Origin: Allobosea sp. UNC402CLCol
GTDB taxonomy: Bacteria > Pseudomonadota > Alphaproteobacteria > Rhizobiales > Beijerinckiaceae
Assembly (NCBI RefSeq): GCF_000745475.1
Contig: NZ_JQJJ01000008.1
Coordinates: forward strand, 825,374 to 889,373
Direction of reading: 5' to 3'
DNA: 64,000 nucleotides
In this document: piece after piece, positions 16,859 to 23,869 of the stretch
Position numbering within the stretch: position 1 is the first letter of the stretch
Layout: each line of letters starts with the position of its first letter
Translations under genes and position numbers: made by a program
Notes under the pieces: generated by a model
The model's database searches: none
Told to the model about the DNA's origin: nothing
What the model saw: only the letters and a program-made list of their open reading frames with translations

Positions 16859-18136
16859 TCAGGTGAACATGTCGGCGCAGATCGCCTCGTACCAGGCGAG
16901 GTTCTCGGCCTGGGTCTGCCGCCGAACCTCGTCGCTCTCGCCGGGCTGCGAGATGAAGGTCTCGGTCGCCGCGATGCGCCCGTCCTTCGGCTCGTAGCGG
17001 CCGCCGACCTTGATCGCGTCGTCGGGGCCGACGAGGCTCCAGCAGGTGTTGAAATAGCGCGCGGGAAAGGCCGGCCCGCCCGCCAGTTCCGAGCAGGCCA
17101 CCATGGCCACGATCTTCGCCTGGTTGTTGGCCGAGAAGGCCGATTTCGGCATGTCGCCGGCATTGCAGGCATCGCCGAGCACGAAGATCGCCGGATCGGC
17201 GGTCGATTTCATCGTTGCGGGGTCGATCGCGCAATAGCCGCCGGCCGGCGCGAGGCCGGCCTCGCGCGCGATCGCGCCCGCCATCTGGGCGGGGATGACA
17301 TTGACGAAGGCGCAGTTCTCATAGGTCTCGAAGCCGGTGACGACGGTGCCGCTCGCGGGATCGACCGATTTGATGCCGTCATGAACCCGGGGGCTAAGCC
17401 ATTCGATCATCGCGCCATAGCGCTTCTCCCAATCCGGCATGAAGACACCCTGCTTGGAGAAGCTGTCCTTCGGATCGAGGATGACGACCCTGGCCTTGGT
17501 CCGGCCCGTCGATGTGAGGATATGGGCGAACATCGAGGCCCGCTCATAGGGGCCGGGCGGGCAGCGATAGGGGTTCGGCGGAGCGATCATGACGATGGTG
17601 CCGCCATCCGGTACCGCGTCGAGCTTCTCCCGGATCAATCTCGTCTGGCGCCCCGGCTTCCAGCCATGCGGCATGACCTCCTCGGCGGCCTGGGACCAGC
17701 CGGGAACGGAATCGTATTTCAGGTCGATGCCCGGGGAGAGGACGAGGCGGTCATAGGGCAGCCGGCTGCCGTCGCCCAGCACGACCTCTTTTCTGTCGCG
17801 GTCGATCCGCGCGGCGCGCTGGCGAACGAGCGTGATGCCATAGGCCGCGGTCGGGGCGTCGTAGCGATGGACGATCTGATCGTAGTTCTTGAAGCCGCCG
17901 ATATAGAGGTTCGAGTGGAAGCAGCTCTGATAGGTCTCGTTCTCCTCGACCAGCGTCACCGCGATCGCGCCATGGCCGTCGCGGGCGATGTATTTCGCCG
18001 CCGTCGCGCCGCCCGCGCCACCGCCGATCACGACGATGCGCGCCTTGGCCTGGCCCAGAACAGCCGGCACTCCCAGCGCGCCGGAAGCGGCGATGGTCCC
18101 CGCACCGATGATCAGATCGCGCCGTGTCGGTTTCAA
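16859..18136 (-). CDS. SoxF/FccB-type flavoprotein (sulfide dehydrogenase flavin subunit)
   Basis: 425 residues. Twin-arginine signal TRRDLIIGAGTIAASGA at the start, then an FAD-binding GGGAGG (about 38-43). Cys72 in YQSCFHSN matches the cysteine that carries covalent FAD in FccB/SoxF. Further family motifs are LVLSPGIDL, PPNPYRCPPGPYERASM and a C-terminal FVLGDACNAGDMPKSAFSAN. The family oxidises sulfide, or sulfur bound to partner proteins, and reduces a cytochrome c subunit. The gene for that subunit lies 17 bases upstream. Confidence 0.92.
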   Translation of the reverse strand: MKPTRRDLIIGAGTIAASGALGVPAVLGQAKARIVVIGGGAGGATAAKYIARDGHGAIAVTLVEENETYQSCFHSNLYIGGFKNYDQIVHRYDAPTAAYGITLVRQRAARIDRDRKEVVLGDGSRLPYDRLVLSPGIDLKYDSVPGWSQAAEEVMPHGWKPGRQTRLIREKLDAVPDGGTIVMIAPPNPYRCPPGPYERASMFAHILTSTGRTKARVVILDPKDSFSKQGVFMPDWEKRYGAMIEWLSPRVHDGIKSVDPASGTVVTGFETYENCAFVNVIPAQMAGAIAREAGLAPAGGYCAIDPATMKSTADPAIFVLGDACNAGDMPKSAFSANNQAKIVAMVACSELAGGPAFPARYFNTCWSLVGPDDAIKVGGRYEPKDGRIAATETFISQPGESDEVRRQTQAENLAWYEAICADMFT

Positions 18137-18153
18137 AGCCTGCCTCCGCGATC

Positions 18154-18570
18154 TCAGGGTTTCGGTGAAAGGGCGCCGAAATAGGCGGCGAGCGCGACCA
18201 TCTCCGCGCGGCTAAGCCTTGCGGCGACGGCCTGCATCACCTGGCCCTCGCGCTCCTTGCGGCGATACGCATCGAGCACCGCGACGAACTGCGCCTCGGG
18301 CCAGCCGACAATCGAGGGGATGCCGCCCACGCTTGCCCCGGAGAGCTGGTGGCAGGAGGAGCATTCGAGCGCGAGATACCGTCCCAGCGCCTGGTCTTCC
18401 GCCGCCAGCGCCGGATCGCAAATGAGCAGCGCAGCCGCGCTGCCCAGCACAGCGAAGCCCAGCCCGCGCCACGCGCGGCGCAAGCCGCTGCCAGCCGCAC
18501 TCGACCGGCGCGCGCCCTCGCAGCTCGGGATGATCCACATCTGCATCGGCCATAGATTTCCAGAAGCCAT
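18154..18570 (-). CDS. SoxE/FccA-like monohaem cytochrome c
   Basis: 138 residues. A long, arginine-rich n-region and hydrophobic stretch (about 38-57) precede one haem motif CSSCH at 70-74; ALAAYFGALSP lies at the end. It is placed directly upstream of the SoxF-like flavoprotein, as is usual for flavocytochrome c pairs. The start is uncertain: an ATG at 18546 would shorten the leader by eight residues, and neither start has a strong Shine-Dalgarno. Confidence 0.82.
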   Translation of the reverse strand: MASGNLWPMQMWIIPSCEGARRSSAAGSGLRRAWRGLGFAVLGSAAALLICDPALAAEDQALGRYLALECSSCHQLSGASVGGIPSIVGWPEAQFVAVLDAYRRKEREGQVMQAVAARLSRAEMVALAAYFGALSPKP

Positions 18571-18819
18571 CCGCTGGAACTAGCCTGCGATTGGAGGAAT
18601 TCTGAGGACGCCCGTTTCACGATCACGTCAGCCGGATGCGATGGCCCGGCCGATCCGAGGGGCGGAGCGCAGAGCGCCATCAGCCGACGCTATCGCTTGC
18701 TTCGCCGCTGTTCGGAATATCGCGTCGAATGTCCAGAAAATCGCGGCGCGCTACACCAACCTCCAACATCGTCGCAGGAATGAGGAAGGTCGGCCGTGTC
18801 TGTGAAAATCGGAGGCGCT

Positions 18820-18894
<75 letters not shown>

Positions 18895-18905
18895 ACGTGT
18901 CGCGC

Positions 18906-18934
18906 CTTCTAGAACGCGCCGCCGCCCTGCGCAA
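18906..18934 (-). promoter_or_regulatory. Probable promoter of tRNA-Gln
   Basis: On the minus strand TTGCGC (18934-18929) and TAGAAG (18911-18906) are spaced by 17 bases, ending 11 bases before the tRNA. The arrangement mirrors that before tRNA-Pro. Confidence 0.6.
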
Positions 18935-19009
18935 CCGCCTTGGCGGACTCTCCGGGATCATGCGAAAAAAGCTTCGGTGGGTTTTCCGACACAACATGCA
19001 AACAGGCTG

Positions 19010-19038
19010 TTGCGCTGCGGCGCGGCGCTGGCTATAAG
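19010..19038 (+). promoter_or_regulatory. Probable promoter of tRNA-Pro
   Basis: TTGCGC (19010-19015) and TATAAG (19033-19038) are 17 bases apart, 16 bases upstream of the tRNA gene. Confidence 0.65.
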
Positions 19039-19054
19039 CCGGCCACCAGTTGAT

Positions 19055-19131
19055 CGGAGTGTGGCTCAGCCTGGTAGAGCACCTCGTTCGGGACGAGGGG
19101 GTCGCAGGTTCAAATCCTGCCACTCCGACCA
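19055..19131 (+). tRNA. tRNA-Pro (anticodon CGG)
   Basis: 77 bases with CCA encoded. Acceptor stem CGGAGTG/CACTCCG, anticodon stem CCTCG/CGAGG with loop TTCGGGA, anticodon CGG, and T arm GCAGG-TTCAAAT-CCTGC. Confidence 0.96.
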
Positions 19132-19452
19132 AAATTTCCCGCGATAAATCAAAGCGTTGAGAATTAAGCCCTGCGGGGCCTGCGCGTTTCGTCGCAGGCT
19201 TGCCGGTGGGTTTCGGATCACCCCGGCCGTGCTGGGCCAGATTCCCCGGCCAGCGACGCAGGCCGGATACGGCGAATGGCCAAGCGCTCCCCATAATGGA
19301 GCGCTCCGGCGCAAAAGCCATCCCCTCCTTCACGGGCGTCGCCCGTCGCTTTCAGAGCCTTGTAGGAACAGCCGCCCTCACCCAGAGGTTGTCTTGATCG
19401 CGCACAGCCCTAAGATGCAACCCGTGCGATACATCTGATTTGGGAAACTGAC
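19132..19452. other. Intergenic region without a gene
   Basis: 321 bases between tRNA-Pro and the small glycine/tyrosine-rich protein gene. No supported reading frame or clear promoter was recognised, although it should contain the promoter of the downstream gene. Confidence 0.5.
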
Positions 19453-19794
19453 ATGAAGATTTCTGCCGTTCTCGGCCTTCTCGGCTCGCTCGCGATCGGA
19501 GGTGCCCTGACAACTGCAGCAGCACCGGCCCTTGCCGGCGAGGCTTTGCCCGCTGCCGTGGCCCGGCATCTCGACGAGCGACCGGTGGAGTTCACCGCGA
19601 GCGCAGCAAAAATGCGCCGGATGATGATCATTCAGCAGAATATGGAACGGCAGCGCGGCCACCAAAACAGGGGATATGGGGCAGGCTATGGCCGCGGCCC
19701 CGGATATGGCCCGCGCCCTGGTTACGGACCGCGCCCGGGCTATGGCCCGCGGCCCGGCTACGGCTATCGCCGGGACTACGGCCCGCGCTACTGA
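19453..19794 (+). CDS. Small exported protein with a Gly-Tyr-Pro-Arg repeat tail
   Basis: 113 residues. A clear signal peptide (about 1-28, ending PALA) is followed by about 40 ordinary residues with a basic, Met-rich patch (MRRMMIIQQNMERQ). The C-terminus (about 70-113) is made of GYGPRP-type units: four near-identical copies, then GYGYRRDYGPRY. The repeat is visible at DNA level as about 18-base units, so its copy number may vary between strains. The function is unknown. The composition suggests an extracytoplasmic, low-complexity, possibly surface- or nucleic-acid-interacting tail. A strong hairpin terminator follows. Confidence 0.85.
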   Translation: MKISAVLGLLGSLAIGGALTTAAAPALAGEALPAAVARHLDERPVEFTASAAKMRRMMIIQQNMERQRGHQNRGYGAGYGRGPGYGPRPGYGPRPGYGPRPGYGYRRDYGPRY

Positions 19795-19808
19795 TCGGCT
19801 GATCCGTG

Positions 19809-19840
19809 CCGGAGGGCGCTTTGCCGCCCTCCGGTTTCGT
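19809..19840. terminator. Hairpin terminator, possibly bidirectional
   Basis: The 10-base stem CCGGAGGGCG / CGCCCTCCGG (19809-19818, 19825-19834) has a six-base loop, followed by TTTCG. It lies between the small exported-protein gene and the convergent small gene at 19858-19995. Confidence 0.75.
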
Positions 19841-19857
19841 GATGGTTGAAAATGGGG

Positions 19858-19995
19858 CTAGTTGCCCCAGAATCCTTCTTGATAGTCGCGCGGCGAAAAG
19901 GCTTCGGAGCCTTCCTGGTCCTGCGCTTCGCTGGTCTCCGTCTGTTTGGCGGGCTCATCCTCGAGCGCACAGTCGGACTGGTGCCTTTCAGACAT
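19858..19995 (-). CDS. Small acidic protein of unknown function
   Basis: 45 residues from an ATG at 19995, with AAAGGAG six bases upstream, an almost ideal ribosome-binding site. The product is polar and strongly acidic (repeated Asp/Glu/Gln/Ser) with no hydrophobic segment, ending DYQEGFWGN. No family is recognised. Reasons to believe it: the Shine-Dalgarno, the position just beyond a terminator, and coding-like composition. Reasons for doubt: its short length. Confidence 0.6.
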   Translation of the reverse strand: MSERHQSDCALEDEPAKQTETSEAQDQEGSEAFSPRDYQEGFWGN

Positions 19996-20129
19996 TCGGC
20001 TCTCCTTTCAGATAGGGGGAAGGGTTGCCTAAGGCAGCTCCGACGTAAGCCTCTTCGCTGCACTGCACAAGAGCACGCTACGTCACTCTCGCTCTTGTGA
20101 GCCCTCCGCAATCGCCGAATCGCGCTCGC

Positions 20130-20510
20130 TCACCGGGCGAAAAGCCCGGATCGCGCCAGCTCGGTCGCAGTGCGCGGACTGAAGGCGGCAGGGATGTCAT
20201 AGACGAGCACCAGCCGCAGCAGTGCCTTCACATCGACATCGTGCGGCTGCGCTTCGAGCGGATCGGGGAAGAACAGCAGGACATCGAGCTCGCCCTGGGC
20301 GATCATCGCGCCGATCTGCTGGTCGCCGCCGAGCGGCCCGCTCTTGACCAGCTTGATCGGCAGGTCCGGCAAGGTGCGCTGCAACACCGAGCCGGTCGTG
20401 GCGGTGGCGACCACCTTGTGCCGGGCGATCAGATCGAGATGAGCCTCCGCCCAGGCGGCGAGATCGGGCTTCTTGCGGTCATGAGCGATCATGCCGATGG
20501 TCAATGCCAT
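20130..20510 (-). CDS. mgsA: Methylglyoxal synthase
   Basis: 126 residues from an ATG at 20510 with GGGAG upstream. The family signature SGPLGGDQQIG is complete, and Asp63 corresponds to the catalytic Asp of E. coli MgsA (D71). His10, His90 and Asp93 (HDVD) fit the other active-site positions. The enzyme converts dihydroxyacetone phosphate to methylglyoxal and phosphate, a bypass of lower glycolysis under phosphate limitation. It stands alone, with no glyoxalase gene nearby. Confidence 0.95.
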   Translation of the reverse strand: MALTIGMIAHDRKKPDLAAWAEAHLDLIARHKVVATATTGSVLQRTLPDLPIKLVKSGPLGGDQQIGAMIAQGELDVLLFFPDPLEAQPHDVDVKALLRLVLVYDIPAAFSPRTATELARSGLFAR

Positions 20511-20686
20511 GATGTCTTGGTCTCCCTTCGAAGGGCAGCGCCCCGGCGCGCCGTCGCCACGCCGCCGCGCCTGCGGCAGGGAGCCGGCCCGCCGCCAGGA
20601 TACGCGACCGCTCGCCACGCGCCACCTGTCATGGCTCCGTTAAATGGCATGACTATTGCGACGCCTTCCTCGATGGGAGACGAAGC

Positions 20687-20782
20687 ATGATGCGCCACTG
20701 GCCCGACGACGCGAAAGCCGTGATCGTTCTGTTCACGGTTTCAGCCGCCGGAATTCTCGGCTGGCTGGCGAGCGGCCTCTGA
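20687..20782 (+). CDS. Very small single-span membrane protein
   Basis: 31 residues from an ATG at 20687 with GGGAGA eight bases upstream. After a short polar start (MMRHWPDDAK) the remaining 20 residues form one hydrophobic segment (VIVLFTVSAAGILGWLASGL). It is too short for family assignment. The good ribosome-binding site and clean transmembrane pattern support it being real. It lies divergently from mgsA. Confidence 0.5.
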   Translation: MMRHWPDDAKAVIVLFTVSAAGILGWLASGL

Positions 20783-20868
20783 CGAGGACAGCCGGGAGCC
20801 CGTCCTTGTCCCGGGCCCGGCACCGCCGTTAAAGTCGCGGCCTGTTCGAATCGGAGCCGTCGAAGCCC

Positions 20869-21003
20869 ATGAAGCGCATCTCCCTTCTCGTCGCGATCCT
20901 CGGGCTGGGCCTTGCCCTGTCCGGCTGCGACAAATGCGGCAATCTCGGCCCGTTCTTCACGACTGACACGAAGAGCTGCGGCGGCGGCGAGCCGGTCAAG
21001 TAA
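20869..21003 (+). CDS. Small lipoprotein
   Basis: 44 residues. A lipoprotein signal peptide with lipobox LSGC (Cys20) leads to a mature peptide of only 25 residues with two further Cys (C23, C37) and several Gly. It would be anchored to a membrane by a lipid on Cys20. No family recognised. A GGCCGG hairpin terminator follows 60 bases later. Confidence 0.65.
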   Translation: MKRISLLVAILGLGLALSGCDKCGNLGPFFTTDTKSCGGGEPVK

Positions 21004-21061
21004 GGTCGGAGGCTAAGACCCGCAGGCGCAGCCTCCGGCGGATCGCCGCGAACTGCTCATG

Positions 21062-21095
21062 AAAAAGGCCGGAGCTTGCGCCCCGGCCTTTTCGT
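21062..21095. terminator. Bidirectional hairpin terminator
   Basis: AAAAAGGCCGG and CCGGCCTTTT enclose a 10-base loop. It lies between the small lipoprotein gene and the convergent bioY, with A/T runs on both sides suited to terminate both. Confidence 0.85.
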
Positions 21096-21115
21096 TTTGC
21101 AGTCGCGGATTGCGT

Positions 21116-21739
21116 TCAGCCGCGCCGGCCGATCAGCGACCAGCCCGCTCCGACCATGCAGGTCGCGAGCGCGATCTTGAGGACCTCGCCGAGCAGGAAG
21201 GGCTGCGCGCCATAGGCGAAGGCCTTGGCCAGGCCGACGCCGCTCGCGCCGCCCGCCATCTGCGCGCCGAAGGCCAGCCAGAGGCAGCCGACGACGAAGA
21301 GGGCGAGATCGGCGAGCAGCAGGCCACCGACCAGGCGAGCGAGCGAGGCGCCGCGCGCCGCCGCCCAGCCGGCGATGGCGGCCGCGGCCACGAAGCCCAG
21401 CAGGAAGCCGCCTGTCGGGCCGAGAAGGTAGAGCGGCCCGGCCACGGCCGGCGGCGTATTGGTGAAGACCGGCAGGCCCGCGAGCCCGTACGCGATATAG
21501 AGCGCGATCGTCGCGGCTCCGAGCCGCGCGCCATAGGCCGCGCCAAGCGCGAGCACCGCCAGCGTCTGCAAGGTCATCGGCACCGGCCAGAACGGCACCT
21601 TGATCTTCGCGGCGGCGACCATGAGCAGGCTGCCGGCGACGGCCAGCGCCACATTGCGCAGGACCGCGGAGCGGGGTTTCGCGGCCGGGAAGAGCTCGCC
21701 GGCGAGGGTCGAAGCCTGCAGGGGCAGCATGTCGGCCAT
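21116..21739 (-). CDS. bioY: BioY, biotin-specific S component of an ECF transporter
   Basis: 207 residues from an ATG at 21739. It is hydrophobic with about six membrane segments. It carries the BioY hallmarks PFWPVPMTLQTLAVL, AGLPVFTN and GPTGGFLLGF. BioY binds biotin in the membrane and is energised by EcfAT or BioMN modules, or works alone; no bioM or bioN is nearby, so energising genes would lie elsewhere. A candidate BioR operator lies about 85 bases upstream. Confidence 0.95.
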   Translation of the reverse strand: MADMLPLQASTLAGELFPAAKPRSAVLRNVALAVAGSLLMVAAAKIKVPFWPVPMTLQTLAVLALGAAYGARLGAATIALYIAYGLAGLPVFTNTPPAVAGPLYLLGPTGGFLLGFVAAAAIAGWAAARGASLARLVGGLLLADLALFVVGCLWLAFGAQMAGGASGVGLAKAFAYGAQPFLLGEVLKIALATCMVGAGWSLIGRRG

Positions 21740-21824
21740 GGCACATCGTCCTGTTTTGCGGCAGGCCGCGCCGTGCGGCCGCATTATTGTGTATGGAAGC
21801 CGCGCCGTGCGACCCCTTCCCTGT

Positions 21825-21834
21825 CTATAGAAAA
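21825..21834 (-). promoter_or_regulatory. Candidate BioR operator upstream of bioY
   Basis: TTTTCTATAG on the minus strand differs at two positions from TTATCTATAA, a form of the published alphaproteobacterial BioR motif TTATMKATAA. The position upstream of bioY fits, but the match is imperfect. Confidence 0.3.
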
Positions 21835-21952
21835 TGCGCCAAAGCGCCACAAGCGTGCGGGGCTGGCGGAAACGGGCAGTCCGGCTGGGCGGGATCGAAA
21901 GCTGACGGCCGCCTCACGCGGATGCAAGATCGGACAGGGACAGGATCGGACA

Positions 21953-22867
21953 GTGAGCGACGACGTCGAATTCGACAGGAGCCTGACGACACCGGCCGGA
22001 GAGGTCGCGGAGCTCTCCCCGCTCGTGCGCCGCGTCATCGCCGGCAATGGCGGGCCGATGACCTTCACCGGCACCTGCAGCTATATCGTCGGCCGCGGCA
22101 CGGTGGCGATCATCGACCCGGGGCCGGATGATCCCGGCCATGTCGCGCGCCTGCTCGCGGCGGTCGCCGGCGAGACGGTGAGCCATATCGTCGTCACCCA
22201 CACCCACCGCGACCATTCGCCTGCCGTTCCGGCCCTGAGGGCGGCGACGGGCGCGCGCGTCATCGGCTGCGGCCCGCATCGCCCCTCGCGTGCGCCCGGC
22301 CCCGGCGAAGACCGCGTGCTCGACGCCGCGGCGGATAGCGATTTCATGCCCGACTGGCAGATGCGGGACGGCGATGCCGTCTCCGGACCGGGCTGGAGCC
22401 TGACGGCGGTCGAGACGCCCGGCCACACCGCCAATCATCTCGCCTATGCGCTGCCCGAGGAGGAGACGCTGTTCTCCGGCGACCATGTCATGGCCTGGTC
22501 TACCTCGATCGTCGCCCCGCCGGACGGCTCGATGTCGGCCTATATGGCCTCGATCGAGAAGCTGCGCGGCATGGACCATCGGCTCTATCGGCCGGGCCAT
22601 GGCGGCCCCGTCACCGAACCTCAACGCTTCCTGCGCGGGCTCGTCCAGCATCGCCGCCAGCGCGAGGCCGCCATTCTCAACCGCATCGGCGCGGGCGACG
22701 AAACCATCGCGGCCATGGTGCCCGTGATCTATCAGGGCTTGGCCCCCGTGCTGCACGGGGCCGCCGCGCTGTCGGTCCTCGCCCAGATTGAGGATCTGGT
22801 CGCGCGCGGGCTCGTCGCCGCCAGCGACACGGTTCCGGCCCTGTCGAGCCGTTACCGCCTCGCCTGA
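21953..22867 (+). CDS. MBL-fold metallo-hydrolase, LACTB2-like
   Basis: 304 residues from a GTG at 21953. The zinc motif THTHRDHS lies at about 82-88. PGHTANHLAYAL and FSGDHVMAWST supply further metal ligands, and YRPGHGGPV supplies the last His. A C-terminal winged-helix-like segment (LVQHRRQREAAIL...) is typical of LACTB2-type enzymes. Relatives include endoribonucleases and glyoxalase-II-like hydrolases; the substrate is not determined. Isolated gene. Confidence 0.9.
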   Translation: MSDDVEFDRSLTTPAGEVAELSPLVRRVIAGNGGPMTFTGTCSYIVGRGTVAIIDPGPDDPGHVARLLAAVAGETVSHIVVTHTHRDHSPAVPALRAATGARVIGCGPHRPSRAPGPGEDRVLDAAADSDFMPDWQMRDGDAVSGPGWSLTAVETPGHTANHLAYALPEEETLFSGDHVMAWSTSIVAPPDGSMSAYMASIEKLRGMDHRLYRPGHGGPVTEPQRFLRGLVQHRRQREAAILNRIGAGDETIAAMVPVIYQGLAPVLHGAAALSVLAQIEDLVARGLVAASDTVPALSSRYRLA

Positions 22868-22927
22868 CACCGCCGCGGCCGGCCTTGCGAGCACAAGCGA
22901 AGCGGCCCCACCGGAGTCGCTTGCCCC

Positions 22928-23701
22928 CTATCGCTCCATCAGCAGCTCGACTTCTGCGGCGAAGGCGGCGATCTGCTTGGCATTGGCGCCGAGATCATGG
23001 CTGCCGATGCGTGAGGCCGAGCGGACATCGATGCGGCTGCCGTCCACGCGCGGCTTTATGCGAATAGTGATGTCTTCCGAAAAGTGCAGGATGCGCCCGC
23101 GCGCCACGGCCTCGATGCGCCCTGCCCCGCTGCGGCCGCCGGGGCGGGAGCTTTCCACGATCTGCCAGCCCAGCGCGGTGACGGCCTTGCGCGCCAGGCT
23201 GAAGGCCGCATCCGCCGGCTCCTCGAGGACGATCGGCGCGATCTTCGGATAGGCCTGCCTTTGCAGGCGGCGCTTTTCGGGCGCGACATCGGGCGGGACG
23301 CGCCCCTCGCGTGCCGTCAACGCCGCCATCGAGCGGCTGAAGGCCGGCGGATCGTCGATATCCGTCGAGATATCGGCCAGAGCCGGCCGCGTCGCCAGCA
23401 TGAAGCCGACATAGCCGGCGGGTGCCAGCAGGATCAGGCAGAGCAGGAGCGCGCCGGCCGCCATGCCGACGCCGCGATGCCCCTTCTGCCAGATGCGGGC
23501 GAAGGCGACGAGTGCCAGCCCCAGCGCCAGCAGGACGAGCAGATAGGCGCCGGCGACCGGCGCAAGTCCTTCGATGCTGGGCTCGCGCAGCCGCACGAGC
23601 AGAAGCGACAGCAGCAGCACCGCGCAGGAGAACCACGCCAGCCGCCGGCTCCAGATGGCGGCCCGCGAAACCGGTTCCTCGAAGACGAGACGGCGATGCA
23701 T
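22928..23701 (-). CDS. DUF1499 membrane protein
   Basis: 257 residues from an ATG at 23701; a TTG further upstream is less likely. Three membrane segments in the first 130 residues precede a C-terminal DUF1499 domain (YPKIAPIVLEEPADAAF, SSRPGGRSGAGRIEAVARG, DITIRIKPRVDGSRIDVRSASR). The function of the family is not established. It is convergent with the MBL gene and divergent from the chemoreceptor. Confidence 0.85.
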   Translation of the reverse strand: MHRRLVFEEPVSRAAIWSRRLAWFSCAVLLLSLLLVRLREPSIEGLAPVAGAYLLVLLALGLALVAFARIWQKGHRGVGMAAGALLLCLILLAPAGYVGFMLATRPALADISTDIDDPPAFSRSMAALTAREGRVPPDVAPEKRRLQRQAYPKIAPIVLEEPADAAFSLARKAVTALGWQIVESSRPGGRSGAGRIEAVARGRILHFSEDITIRIKPRVDGSRIDVRSASRIGSHDLGANAKQIAAFAAEVELLMER

Positions 23702-23869
23702 CGCCTTTAGGTGATCCCGGACAGCCAGGAAGGCAAGCGGCCCGTGCTCTAAGCGCAATCTTAATCAAGTTGACGATAACTGGGCACGAAGAGGCGTGGC
23801 CCCCCGCGGTCAGCCTCCTCGGCCTGCGTCACCGCCTTCCCCGCCGTACGTCGCCTCCAGAGCCTCGCC

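Noticed and set aside
16340..18184. Plus-strand frame of about 600 codons across the cytochrome c and SoxF-like genes
   Set aside because: Antisense to two recognised genes; begins in the palindromic repeat and has no domain.
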